Origin: a virus | Reading direction: 5' to 3' (one strand) | DNA length: 23,728 nucleotides | IMG/VR virus record: IMGVR_UViG_3300025128_000337 | Location: 1 to 23,728 of that record | Shown: positions 8,995 to 15,633 of the stretch, one piece after another | Layout of the letters: each line of letters opens with the position of its first letter | Position numbering within the stretch: position 1 is the first letter of the stretch | The notes under the pieces: model-generated | Seen by the model: the letters and a program-made list of their open reading frames with translations, nothing else | Database searches by the model: none | What the model was told of the DNA's origin: nothing | Translations under genes and position numbers: made by a program

Positions 8995-9423
8995 TTACGC
9001 TAAACGAATTAAAGCGTTACTTGCGTCTGCGGCCGGAAACGTGATTTGAAATGTCCCGTTTGTAACAGTAAAGTCCCCGCCAAAAGCTAAAACACAAATC
9101 GCCTTGTTGCTATTACTAGAATTGTAGATCAAAGCTCCGTTTGCCGTAAAACTTGCACTTGTCCACGTTGGGTCGGCAAAATCTATAGTTACAGTTGTTC
9201 CGTCTGTAGCAACGGCGGCACTGCCTAATGTTGCCCCTCCTGCCGAGTAAGCAGAACCAGAAGCGTTGCTAATTTCATTAGAACTTGAGTACGCCGTGGT
9301 AGCCGCACCTAAACTCGCACTGCTTGTATACAGCGCAATTTTGATTGTGTCTGACGTTATATCATGTTGTTCATCCAAAATTTCTGATTTGAATGAAGTA
9401 CATAATGCTTGGGAAATTGCCAT
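8995..9423 (-). CDS. Small structural (tail/neck) protein
   Basis: 142 residues. The N-terminus (MAISQALCTSFKSEILDEQH) precedes a beta-rich, Ser/Thr/Ala-rich sequence (IKIALYTSSASLGAATTAY, YSAGGATLGSAAVATDGTTV, FTANGALIYNSSNSNKAIC, TFQITFPAADASNALIRLA). This matches the general pattern of a small conserved protein found between adaptor and fibre genes in many uncultured marine phages. The exact virion location is not established; neck, tail or fibre-base positions all fit. A clear ribosome site (AGGAG, 9 bases upstream of the ATG) supports the start. The next gene follows after 10 bases with its own strong site. Functional name low confidence, coding call high. Confidence 0.8.
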   Translation of the reverse strand: MAISQALCTSFKSEILDEQHDITSDTIKIALYTSSASLGAATTAYSSSNEISNASGSAYSAGGATLGSAAVATDGTTVTIDFADPTWTSASFTANGALIYNSSNSNKAICVLAFGGDFTVTNGTFQITFPAADASNALIRLA

Positions 9424-9435
9424 TAGATTATACTC

Positions 9436-10059
9436 CTATTGCAGTTCACTATAGCTTGCCGTTATTTCCGCATTGAGCTTTTGGACTTCTGCCTCAAAAT
9501 CAGCACGCAGTTCTTGACGCATTTGCGCCTCGCGGTTAAGAAAAACAGAAGACTCGTACATCGCTCCCTTAATTAAAACATCCGGATGGTTCAAGCTAAC
9601 ATATGTTGTCGTGTTACTGCTACTCAACCGTGTCGGCATCCTAGTATACTTTAACGTATATGAAAAATTAGTATTCGGCGTAGGTGCCAACAAGAGCGTT
9701 GTGCCGTTGGTTGCTGCCGTGTCTAGCGCGTAATATTTTGGCTGGCCCGTGGTTGTAGAATTAAGCCAATAATCTTGTAGGTACTCGTCTTTGCGTTCTT
9801 CTAAAAACACCGTACTGTTACTGACAGTTAGATACAGATAGCGGATACCACGCACATCTGTCGCTGTGGTTCTAACTGTATTGGTGCCACTGGTGAGTGT
9901 TCCTGTTTCAGCTGTCCTGTGGTCGAGTATTTGTGGAACTGATCTGAAAATACGGTCTTCCGACCGTGCCAAAATTTCAGGAATCGCATTTGAAAACTCA
10001 GTCGAATCGTCTTCATTGCGTTGTTGCAGAATACTTACGATTTCAGCGTATGTGCTCAT
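9436..10059 (-). CDS. Head-tail adaptor protein (SU10-adaptor-like)
   Basis: 207 residues. The N-terminal pattern (MSTYAEIVSILQQRNEDDST, NAIPEILARSEDRIFRSVPQ) and the central strands (DVRGIRYLYLTVSNST, EERKDEYLQDYW, YYALDTAATNGTTLLLAPTP, FSYTLKYTRMPTRL) followed by C-terminal helices (LIKGAMYESSVFLNREAQMR, FEAEVQKLNAEIT) fit the adaptor/connector proteins of SU10-like phages. These form a ring beneath the portal. That family is recognised by eye, not by search. The position after capsid genes and before fibres agrees. The start at ATG 10059 is only weakly supported by a ribosome site (GGGGG about 15 bases upstream), so coupling with the upstream gene, which ends 6 bases before, is likely. Confidence 0.78.
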   Translation of the reverse strand: MSTYAEIVSILQQRNEDDSTEFSNAIPEILARSEDRIFRSVPQILDHRTAETGTLTSGTNTVRTTATDVRGIRYLYLTVSNSTVFLEERKDEYLQDYWLNSTTTGQPKYYALDTAATNGTTLLLAPTPNTNFSYTLKYTRMPTRLSSSNTTTYVSLNHPDVLIKGAMYESSVFLNREAQMRQELRADFEAEVQKLNAEITASYSELQ

Positions 10060-10065
10060 AACAAA

Positions 10066-10791
10066 TTAGCCATGCCCCCACGTATCGTCGCCCCAACCGT
10101 CATTACCCCAACCCAGAGTTCTAATTGATTCATTACCAACTGCCGTCGTTATTGCAAAGCCTGTTTCTATTGCTGCTGCTTGCGGCGTTTCATTTCCAAG
10201 GGCTAATGTAGTAGAAACTCCACTAACAGACAAGATAGCATCTGCGCGGAGTGTTTCGTTACCGACAGCGGTAGTTACAGCTATACCGTCTGGCTCAGCA
10301 TAAGTTTGTATGGTTTTTCCGTGGTCACCGATTGCCGTTGTAACCGCAATACCGTCTGGCGAAGCAATAGCGCCAGCAAAGACTGTTTCATTACCAACTG
10401 CCGTTGTGGTAGCCACACCCGACGGGAACGCCGTTGCAGCGGCACTATTGGAGCTAGCCATGCCCGTCGTTGTAGAAACACCCGTGCCCGTAATAACGCT
10501 ATCCGCACGCCCAATTAAAGCACCACCATCCGGCCCCATACGCCCAAACGTGCTCACGCCGCTGGTTATAACAACACGGGCATCTTCACGTTTATGGGTG
10601 CTTGGGCGCGGAAAACGTAGAGCCTGTGCGTCAGTAACAACAACTGGATCTAAGGCAGGGTGTTTAGGTTCCCAGCAATCTTGGCAAGTCCTTAAACCGT
10701 TCCACTCTTCTCTAAGCGTGAGATACGGGTACGACAGGCCGCACCTGTCACAAATTGCTTTTGCATGAGCGCCGGACGCATAGCGGGGCAT
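10066..10791 (-). CDS. Zinc-ribbon protein with tandem 22-residue beta repeats and Gly/Trp-rich tail
   Basis: 241 residues. Residues 1-45 form a CxxC...CxxC zinc-ribbon-like head (Cys14, Cys17, Cys36, Cys39; AICDRCGLSYPYLTLREEW, RTCQDCWEPKHP). From about residue 75 the chain is built from degenerate repeats of about 22 residues centred on GIAVTTAVGNET (variants GVSTTTGM, GVATTTAVGNET, GIAVTTAIGDHG, GVSTTLALGNET, FAITTAVGNES). The chain ends in GWGNDGWGDDTWGHG. The head resembles a conserved marine phage protein placed beside adaptor genes, and the repeats resemble short beta repeats in phage fibre and neck proteins. It is flanked on both sides by adaptor-type genes, so a neck or tail-base structural role is inferred. 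The start is ATG 10791; no strong ribosome site is seen. Confidence 0.75.
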   Translation of the reverse strand: MPRYASGAHAKAICDRCGLSYPYLTLREEWNGLRTCQDCWEPKHPALDPVVVTDAQALRFPRPSTHKREDARVVITSGVSTFGRMGPDGGALIGRADSVITGTGVSTTTGMASSNSAAATAFPSGVATTTAVGNETVFAGAIASPDGIAVTTAIGDHGKTIQTYAEPDGIAVTTAVGNETLRADAILSVSGVSTTLALGNETPQAAAIETGFAITTAVGNESIRTLGWGNDGWGDDTWGHG

Positions 10792-10802
10792 ATCATTTCA
10801 CA

Positions 10803-11465
10803 CTACGTTGGTATGATTCTAAGAGCAGCTTTTTCACCCTCTTCGTCTGAAGCAAATTTAAAAGAGCTCTCGGCTTGAGTAAGTAGGATTTGCATTCTTT
10901 GCGGAGAAACATTAGGTAGCTTTATCGCAAGTTTAGAAGCAAGCCCTGCACACATGGCTTCGGTCCACCGATACGGAACATCTGTATCTTGGTACGCTGC
11001 CGTAATGTCTTCGATCTGTGACAAAGCCCAATACACAAGTGTGTCTGTGCTGTTTTCTGGCACAGGCCATAGGTATATAGAAGGTGTGTATTGCCTATCA
11101 AAAAAGTATTGAGTCGGCATACCTTCGGTTGTTTTATTAGACTGACCATTATAATCAGTCATAGACAAACGTGTCATCGCAGTGTCATTACCGCTACGCC
11201 TAAGTGCGGCGGTAAGTATGTCTACGGTACCAGCGGGTAAAGTGTACGAACGTAGAGACTGTGTTAGCGTTAATGTGGTTTCAGTAGTGCACCAATAATT
11301 GATACCACGCACAGCCCACTCACTGAACATAAGGTTCAAACTGCGCCGTGCGGAAACAGCAACTTTTCTATCTATAAGTGTGGGGTCTAACCCACACCGC
11401 TCACAAGCCTCAGTTACTATTTCGTCAACCTCTGGCCTGAATGTAACTGACCCAGAAGTTGCCAT
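10803..11465 (-). CDS. Head-tail connector/adaptor protein (gp4/gp11-like)
   Basis: 220 residues. The N-terminal helix region (DEIVTEACERCGLDPTLIDR, RRSLNLMFSEWAVRGINYW), the strands (TTETTLTLTQSLRSYTLPAG, TVDILTAALRR) and the C-terminal helices (YRWTEAMCAGLASKLAIKLP, RMQILLTQAESSFKFA) match the layout of phage connector proteins that dock under the portal. The pattern of a repeated R..LN.....WA.RG.N.W motif followed by Y.LP..TVDI is common in short-tailed phages. The ATG at 11465 is 1 base after the end of the preceding gene and no clear ribosome site is present, so translational coupling is expected. Whether it or the 207-residue protein contacts the portal directly cannot be told from sequence alone. 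Confidence 0.75.
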   Translation of the reverse strand: MATSGSVTFRPEVDEIVTEACERCGLDPTLIDRKVAVSARRSLNLMFSEWAVRGINYWCTTETTLTLTQSLRSYTLPAGTVDILTAALRRSGNDTAMTRLSMTDYNGQSNKTTEGMPTQYFFDRQYTPSIYLWPVPENSTDTLVYWALSQIEDITAAYQDTDVPYRWTEAMCAGLASKLAIKLPNVSPQRMQILLTQAESSFKFASDEEGEKAALRIIPT

Positions 11466-11466
11466 G

Positions 11467-11874
11467 TTAGTAGTCTTTGGCTAGTTTCAGAACGATGTTA
11501 TATGCGTCGCCAACGGAACCCGCACCCGTCGTAGTAAACAGTATGTCACCTGTAGCACCACTGCCGAGTTTTGAAGTTATACCGCCAAAGCTAGACATAT
11601 CCAACCGGCCCATGCGGTCTGAGGGAACCGGCACTAAAACTGTATCAGCCGTTGCATCCGCTTCAATCAAAACAGCCATACCAACTGTCGCAAACCAAAT
11701 CTCTTCGATTCGAACAGCGGTACACGTATCGCCATTGGAACTAGCCGTAAGAGCCGAAACATCAACCTTGCTAACAGCATCTTCATTACCTGTATCTACA
11801 TACTGGTAAGTGAACCGCATAACAGCATGGCGCTCGCCATCTGAAATGGTTGTGGAAGTCGCTATATCTGCCAT
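11467..11874 (-). CDS. Small conserved virion protein downstream of capsid genes
   Basis: 135 residues, beta-rich, no signal peptide or membrane segment. Recognisable pattern: GERHAVMRFTYQYVDTGNED, SKVDVSALTASSNGDTC, VRIEEIWFATVGMAVLIEAD, RLDMSSFGGITSKLGSGATG and GDAYNIVLKLAKDY. Proteins with this order of motifs (VDVSAL, followed by an IW..TVGM strand, then D.SSFGGI and GDI.FTT) are frequent in marine phage structural clusters, always near connector genes, but I know of no assigned function. A capsid accessory or neck role is likely. The start is very well marked: AAAGGAGG lies 6 bases upstream of the ATG, just after a perfect 8-bp hairpin. Confidence 0.75.
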   Translation of the reverse strand: MADIATSTTISDGERHAVMRFTYQYVDTGNEDAVSKVDVSALTASSNGDTCTAVRIEEIWFATVGMAVLIEADATADTVLVPVPSDRMGRLDMSSFGGITSKLGSGATGDILFTTTGAGSVGDAYNIVLKLAKDY

Positions 11875-11896
11875 CGTATTCCTCCTTTAGAGCAAT

Positions 11897-11916
11897 GGGG
11901 GGAGACAGCTCCCCCC
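11897..11916 (-). promoter_or_regulatory. GC-rich intergenic hairpin (mRNA stabiliser or processing site)
   Basis: On the minus strand GGGGGGAG pairs perfectly with CTCCCCCC (8 bp) around the 4-base loop CTGT. It lies 13 bases past the stop of the LamG-like gene and just ahead of the AAAGGAGG ribosome site of the next gene. There is no U-run after the stem, so an intrinsic terminator is unlikely. A 3'-end stabilising or processing hairpin that sets different expression of the genes on either side is the simpler reading. Confidence 0.6.
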
Positions 11917-11929
11917 GCTCCCAAAAAGT

Positions 11930-12619
11930 TTACCGTTCTTTGCAGACAAAGATATAGTCGATATCCGTGGTTTCTGCACCCGCTGCACCGTTTAGATAAC
12001 CAAACCCTACAGCCATTTCAGCTGCTGGCGGTGTTTGGCTAGTCATAGTGGTTACAAGCGCGTCATTCAAAAACAGCTGAATGTTGCCGTTACCATCATA
12101 GTAGGCACCCACGGTTACGAACGTGTCATCTTCCAACGTAGCAACCGTGCTGCTATCATTGTCGTCCGTGTTATTGTCGTTGTTGAAATACAACGCTGCC
12201 GAACCATCTACAGACTCAAACAGGAACCGCATAGTTGCGTCCTGAGGAGTGGTATCCGTAGAATGCAGTCCGATAATAAGATCAGACTGAGTTGCGTCGC
12301 CTACTTGAAACCGTGTTTTGATCCAAGTTTTCTTGCTGCTGTTCAACAAAAACACTTCACCGATGGTTTGGGCAAACAACCCGTCATCTTCATTAGCCGC
12401 CGTGGTAATGCGAGCGCAACCGCCGTCAAGATCAGGCGTGCTAATTGCAGAGGTACCGCTACCGGCTGACGTAGCTGTGATTGTCCATTCCGTAGAAAGC
12501 GGCTCATGGATAAAATCATCAAAATACGTGAGAAATTTAGTAGGATCTAGTTGACCCATTGCGGCGAGAGTAGAGTTGCGAGAGGCATTTGAAATGCCAG
12601 AAAAATGAGTAGTTCCCAT
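11930..12619 (-). CDS. LamG/concanavalin-like virion protein (head fibre or decoration candidate)
   Basis: 229 residues. After a polar N-terminus (MGTTHFSGISNASRNSTLAA), residues from about 30 to the end form one lectin-like beta sandwich: YFDDFIHEPLSTEWTITA, CARITTAANEDDGLFAQ, KKTWIKTRFQVGDATQSDLI, MRFLFESVDGSAALYFNN, DTFVTVGAYYDGNGNIQLFL and MAVGFGYLNGAAGAETTDID. This strand pattern fits the concanavalin/LamG superfamily. It lies directly downstream of the major capsid gene and before the connectors. A capsid-surface protein that binds glycans or stabilises the head is the most natural role, though a neck or fibre component is possible. The ATG at 12619 has GGAG 9 bases upstream (AAAGGAGACTGTTCAA). 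GC-rich hairpins lie on both sides. Confidence 0.75.
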   Translation of the reverse strand: MGTTHFSGISNASRNSTLAAMGQLDPTKFLTYFDDFIHEPLSTEWTITATSAGSGTSAISTPDLDGGCARITTAANEDDGLFAQTIGEVFLLNSSKKTWIKTRFQVGDATQSDLIIGLHSTDTTPQDATMRFLFESVDGSAALYFNNDNNTDDNDSSTVATLEDDTFVTVGAYYDGNGNIQLFLNDALVTTMTSQTPPAAEMAVGFGYLNGAAGAETTDIDYIFVCKER

Positions 12620-12635
12620 TTGAACAGTCTCCTTT

Positions 12636-12660
12636 CAAAAAGACCAAGGCCGAAGCCTCA
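12636..12660 (-). terminator. Probable weak intrinsic terminator/attenuator after the capsid gene
   Basis: On the minus strand GAGGC and GCCTT enclose a TTCG tetraloop (the stable C-UUCG-G type; one G-T wobble). GGTCTTTTT follows, with a run of five T at 12641-12637. The site lies 66-90 bases past the capsid stop codon and just before the ribosome site of the next gene. The stem is short, so partial termination (attenuation) is more likely than a full stop. This would make capsid mRNA more abundant than the downstream transcript. Confidence 0.5.
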
Positions 12661-12685
12661 TTCAAATTTAGTGAAACCACCCCCA

Positions 12686-12700
12686 CCCCGAAGAGCGGGG
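12686..12700 (-). promoter_or_regulatory. Second hairpin after the major capsid gene
   Basis: CCCCG pairs with CGGGG around a 5-base loop (minus strand CCCCGCTCTTCGGGG). An alternative pairing of the flanking ACCCCC and GGGGGT gives a longer but looser stem. No U-run follows. It lies about 25 bases after the capsid stop and may protect the capsid message from 3' exonucleases. It sits just before the small TTCG hairpin at 12646-12659. Confidence 0.5.
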
Positions 12701-12725
12701 GTAGCTTCCCCTAGAAACCGAGAGC

Positions 12726-13628
12726 TTACGCCCCCGGAGTACCAAAGATTCCGCGCCAATCGGTAAAGCCGAAGCTGTACCGCTCGGAAACTTTGTAGCG
12801 AACATTTCCGGTTTCAAAGTCACCTTCCATGCCGCGAGTTAATGCACGACGCTGGAACATCTTGAGGCCGTCTGGAACATCCGTAAGGATAAAGAAGGCA
12901 TCCGTGTCCGTGAGTCGCTGGTTGACAGTATAGCCTTGCGGCAGATAACCGCCAGAAGACAGTGCGTTGATATCATTGTCTCCGGTGCCGGTGCGAAGCG
13001 TTGATTTCATCAAACGCTCAGCAACAAACGCAAGAGCCGTAGGAATAACAAGTTTGACGCCCGTGGCAGCAATAGGAATGCCCCGGTCATCATCCATGTT
13101 AGAGATATCAATGAGCATTTGCTCAAGGCTGGTTTCACTCAAATCAGCTGCCGTGGACAGAATGTTTGATTGAGTGCCGTTGGCCGTTGGGTGGCTAGCC
13201 GAACCAAGAACAACACCGTCACCGCCAGTGCCTGAAGTGAACATATTGTTAAGAATGTTCGCTCCTTTGATTTCCTTGGTGTGGACCATGCTGCGAGCCA
13301 GCGCCTTAACGTAGCGTTGGCCAATGGAACCATACAAGCCATCCTCTTCAGCTTCTTCCGTAATGGAAAACGCCAAAGCAATGGTGTCGTGGTTGTAGCG
13401 AGCAGTCCAAAGTTCAGCCGCCGTGTCGTATGCCACTGCGGTGCCTTCAGCTTTAACTGCTGCCGCCCCAAAACCTTCAAGCAGGGTATCTTCTTCAAAA
13501 GCCTTTTGAGAAGTATTCTGCGAAAAGATTTCTTTCCACTGTTCTGGGTAGCTTGCGTACTCGATGCCGAAAAGGGTGTTTAGTCCCGGCTCGAGCTGTT
13601 TTGCAAAGAGTGCTCTATTCAAAGCCAT
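12726..13628 (-). CDS. Major capsid protein (HK97 fold, gpT-like)
   Basis: 300 residues. The sequence begins MALNRALFAKQLEPGLNTLF and continues EYASYPEQWKEIFSQNTSQK. A region with alternating strands (AVAYDTAAELWTARYNHDTI, LAFSITEEAEEDGLYG) leads into the long spine-like helix (QRYVKALARSMVHTKEIKGA). The P/A-domain pattern follows (MFTSGTGGDGVVLGSASHPT, KLVIPTALAFVAERLMKST) and the C-terminal strands (AFFILTDVPDGLKMFQRRAL, VRYKVSERYSFGFTDWRGIF). This layout matches Mu gpT-like HK97-fold capsid proteins. It is downstream of the scaffold-like and decoration-type genes, as expected, and is followed by stabilising hairpins. GGGGG lies 8 bases upstream of the ATG. The length is typical, with no separate delta domain evident. 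No protease gene is recognised in the window, so N-terminal cleavage cannot be assumed. Confidence 0.9.
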   Translation of the reverse strand: MALNRALFAKQLEPGLNTLFGIEYASYPEQWKEIFSQNTSQKAFEEDTLLEGFGAAAVKAEGTAVAYDTAAELWTARYNHDTIALAFSITEEAEEDGLYGSIGQRYVKALARSMVHTKEIKGANILNNMFTSGTGGDGVVLGSASHPTANGTQSNILSTAADLSETSLEQMLIDISNMDDDRGIPIAATGVKLVIPTALAFVAERLMKSTLRTGTGDNDINALSSGGYLPQGYTVNQRLTDTDAFFILTDVPDGLKMFQRRALTRGMEGDFETGNVRYKVSERYSFGFTDWRGIFGTPGA

Positions 13629-13640
13629 TGTCTAAACCCC

Positions 13641-14201
13641 CTATACGCCTGGAGTACTATGGTCAGCCATAGTGTACTCATGCTCATACGGCTGAACAAT
13701 CAGGTTGACATTTGTCCCATAGGCATTGTCCGGCGCTTCGATTTTTCCGAGAACTCGGAATCCTGCGTCGCCGGTACCAGTAGAACCGTTCAATTCGTGG
13801 GCCGAGATCCCCGTAGTAGTAGAACCCGTACCAGCAACATGGTCACCTATGTTACCAACATCGGCAGCCACAGTAGAACCAGCGGACTGAACACCGAAGC
13901 AGATGTTTGGATCGTCATAAACATAGGCTTCAATTTCAGTAGCCGTGGTGCTTGCGGGCCAATACTTGGAATAGACCTGCTCGCCACTAGAGTTAACATA
14001 CCGGCATCCATCAAAGATACCGAGGAATCGGTCACCAGCGGCGGCAACTTCAATGCCCCCTCCAGCAACAAGTTTGACTACGTCACCTCGAAAGATGTTG
14101 GTGCCATACCCACTCGCAAGCGTGTGAGCAGAGGGCCGCATGGTCCCACCCGAGAGATGACGAAGCGGCCAAAAGCCCCGAGGGGCGTCCGTGTTTGCCA
14201 T
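13641..14201 (-). CDS. Putative capsid decoration/head stabilisation protein
   Basis: 186 residues. Recognisable pattern: MANTDAPRGFWPLRHLSGGT, TLASGYGTNIFRGDVVKLVA, AAGDRFLGIFDGCRYVNSSG, YSKYWPASTTATEIEAYVYD and DPNICFGVQSAGSTVAADVG. The protein is beta-rich and ends in an acidic and polar tail. Proteins of this pattern usually lie immediately upstream of the major capsid gene in marine phages and are taken as head decoration or minor capsid proteins; direct proof is lacking here. AAGGAG lies 7 bases upstream of the ATG at 14201. It is 12 bases from the capsid gene, so both are likely made in quantity from the same message. Confidence 0.75.
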   Translation of the reverse strand: MANTDAPRGFWPLRHLSGGTMRPSAHTLASGYGTNIFRGDVVKLVAGGGIEVAAAGDRFLGIFDGCRYVNSSGEQVYSKYWPASTTATEIEAYVYDDPNICFGVQSAGSTVAADVGNIGDHVAGTGSTTTGISAHELNGSTGTGDAGFRVLGKIEAPDNAYGTNVNLIVQPYEHEYTMADHSTPGV

Positions 14202-14212
14202 AAGAATGCTCC

Positions 14213-14689
14213 TTAATCATCGACAATTTTTTGACCACGTGAAACATCGGAACGGAAATCTCTGTCAATAGCGATACCGCCACTTCGTTCCACCTTATTG
14301 AGATTTGATTCCACAAACTGGTTAAGCTCTGCATTTTTCCGAGCAAAATACTTTGTCCGAGCAGCGACTTTCGTTTCTGGCATCTCGCACAGAATCATGC
14401 CCTCAACGCCTATTAACCCTTCCCACTGCCCTTGGGCAATAGTGGGAACTGGAAAGTCTTTCGGTACCGTATCTGCCGGTCGCGGAGTCCAACCTTCACG
14501 GAATCTTTTCATAGTGTGGTGCGGAATTTCTTGCCCTAGGATCTGGGTAGATACCCATCTTTGCCGCATACCCTCCCTAGCAGGGGGAGCATCCAACAAA
14601 GCTGGAGGTGACCACGTTTCTTCGCGAGAAATATCTTCTCGAAGTTCATGCGTCGGTTCGGAATTACGAGTTGTTCGAGCGATAGCCAT
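14213..14689 (-). CDS. Conserved phage protein of unknown function beside scaffold and capsid genes
   Basis: 158 residues from the ATG at 14689, chosen because AGGAG lies 9 bases upstream; an in-frame TTG at 14695 would add two residues and overlap the upstream gene. Charged, mostly soluble, helical and without membrane segments. Motifs: TWSPPALLDAPPAREGMRQR, KRFREGWTPRPADTVPKDFP, GLIGVEGMILCEMPETKVAA and RTKYFARKNAELNQFVESNL. The order W.PP.LLDAP, R.REGW.P..AD and GVGG.IL..MP recurs in small proteins between scaffold and capsid genes in marine phages. A role in head assembly is suggested by position, but no function is assigned. No cysteine- or metal-binding motif stands out (one Cys). Confidence 0.75.
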   Translation of the reverse strand: MAIARTTRNSEPTHELREDISREETWSPPALLDAPPAREGMRQRWVSTQILGQEIPHHTMKRFREGWTPRPADTVPKDFPVPTIAQGQWEGLIGVEGMILCEMPETKVAARTKYFARKNAELNQFVESNLNKVERSGGIAIDRDFRSDVSRGQKIVDD

Positions 14690-14691
14690 AA

Positions 14692-15594
14692 TCAAGACTC
14701 CTGTCTACTCTTTTGGATTTCTTTAGCGTAAGCCTTTAATTGGGCTTCCGATGTAATCCCGAGTTCGCGAGCCATGCTAAGTTCATCTTTCGTTAACTGT
14801 ACCCGACCGTCTTTTGCGATTTTACCAGAACTCGCTCTACCGCCTGTCGGCGCTGTTGCGGGTTTTGATTTTTTTACATCGCCCTTGTTGTATAACTCAG
14901 GAAATTTTTCTTGTAAACGGTTATCAAGCTCTGTGTAGTAGGCAGGGCTGTTCTTATCGAAACCTTCCTGCTCTAATTGAACGTCAACAACCCGCGCATA
15001 AGCTGACTCAGCTTGGTTTTCCGGTGTGTTAAACCACTGGTTCCGCTCCCACCAAGTATAAGCCGCTTGTGGTGCATCTTGCGCCGGTTGCTGTTGCTGT
15101 TGCTGTTGCTGCTGTTGCGCTGGCTGTTGCCTATTAGTCAACTGAGCAACTTTTGCCTCAGCACGCATATCGGCAAGTTGCTCAGTTAAAGCGATTTGCT
15201 GAGCCGTGTCGCCTTCTTCTGCAGCGGCGGTTAAGTCAGCGCGTACTTGATTATACCGATCTTGAAAACTTTGCACCGCTTGCTCTTGGCCTTTGTTTTC
15301 AAGCTGTGCCATTCTTTCCGTGAGTGCTTGTAACTCGGCATCTTTAGCTTGCTCACGCCGTTCTGCTTCACGCCGTTCACGTGTTAGCTGGTCGATGCGT
15401 TTCTGCACACGGTCAGACATGTCATTATCTGGTTCAGATGCTGCCGCTGGTTCGGGCGCAGGAACTGAGTCCGGTGCAGACTCATCAATAATTTCAACGA
15501 GGTCTGAAAACTCAGCATTGTCTTCTTGCGGTGCCAAGTCTTTTTCGAGAGCCTGTTCGTCTACAGGTTCCCACTCTTCTTTCTGCTCTGCCAT
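14692..15594 (-). CDS. Scaffold-like head assembly protein with polyglutamine run
   Basis: 300 residues. It is acidic and proline/alanine-rich at the N-terminus (about 1-60). A long charged coiled coil follows (about 60-155, DRVQKRIDQLTRERREAERR, DAELQALTERMAQLENKGQE). Ten consecutive glutamines sit at residues 160-169, then a conserved-looking segment (YTWWERNQWFNTPENQAES, YYTELDNRLQEKFPELYN). The tail is basic and Lys-rich (KDELSMARELGITSEAQLKA). The helical, charged build and the position between the co-chaperonin and the capsid fit phage scaffolding proteins, which fill the procapsid and leave on maturation. A clear ribosome site (AAAGGAAAAATT) precedes the ATG. An internal core protein is the alternative. 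Confidence 0.78.
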   Translation of the reverse strand: MAEQKEEWEPVDEQALEKDLAPQEDNAEFSDLVEIIDESAPDSVPAPEPAAASEPDNDMSDRVQKRIDQLTRERREAERREQAKDAELQALTERMAQLENKGQEQAVQSFQDRYNQVRADLTAAAEEGDTAQQIALTEQLADMRAEAKVAQLTNRQQPAQQQQQQQQQQPAQDAPQAAYTWWERNQWFNTPENQAESAYARVVDVQLEQEGFDKNSPAYYTELDNRLQEKFPELYNKGDVKKSKPATAPTGGRASSGKIAKDGRVQLTKDELSMARELGITSEAQLKAYAKEIQKSRQES

Positions 15595-15633
15595 AATTTT
15601 TCCTTTCTACGCGATTACGTCGCGATACGATGT

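Noticed and set aside
10066-10560. Repeated DNA that might suggest a CRISPR array
   Set aside because: The 66-base period is in frame with a coding sequence, the units are degenerate, and there are no spacers of unrelated sequence between identical repeats.
12035-12469. Open plus-strand frame of 144 residues
   Set aside because: It lies entirely opposite the LamG-like gene, has a residue pattern unlike a folded protein (His/Cys/Arg-rich), and would be the only plus-strand gene here.
13659-14216. Open plus-strand frame of 185 residues
   Set aside because: It is the complement of the decoration-type gene, which has a strong ribosome site and a recognisable pattern on the minus strand.
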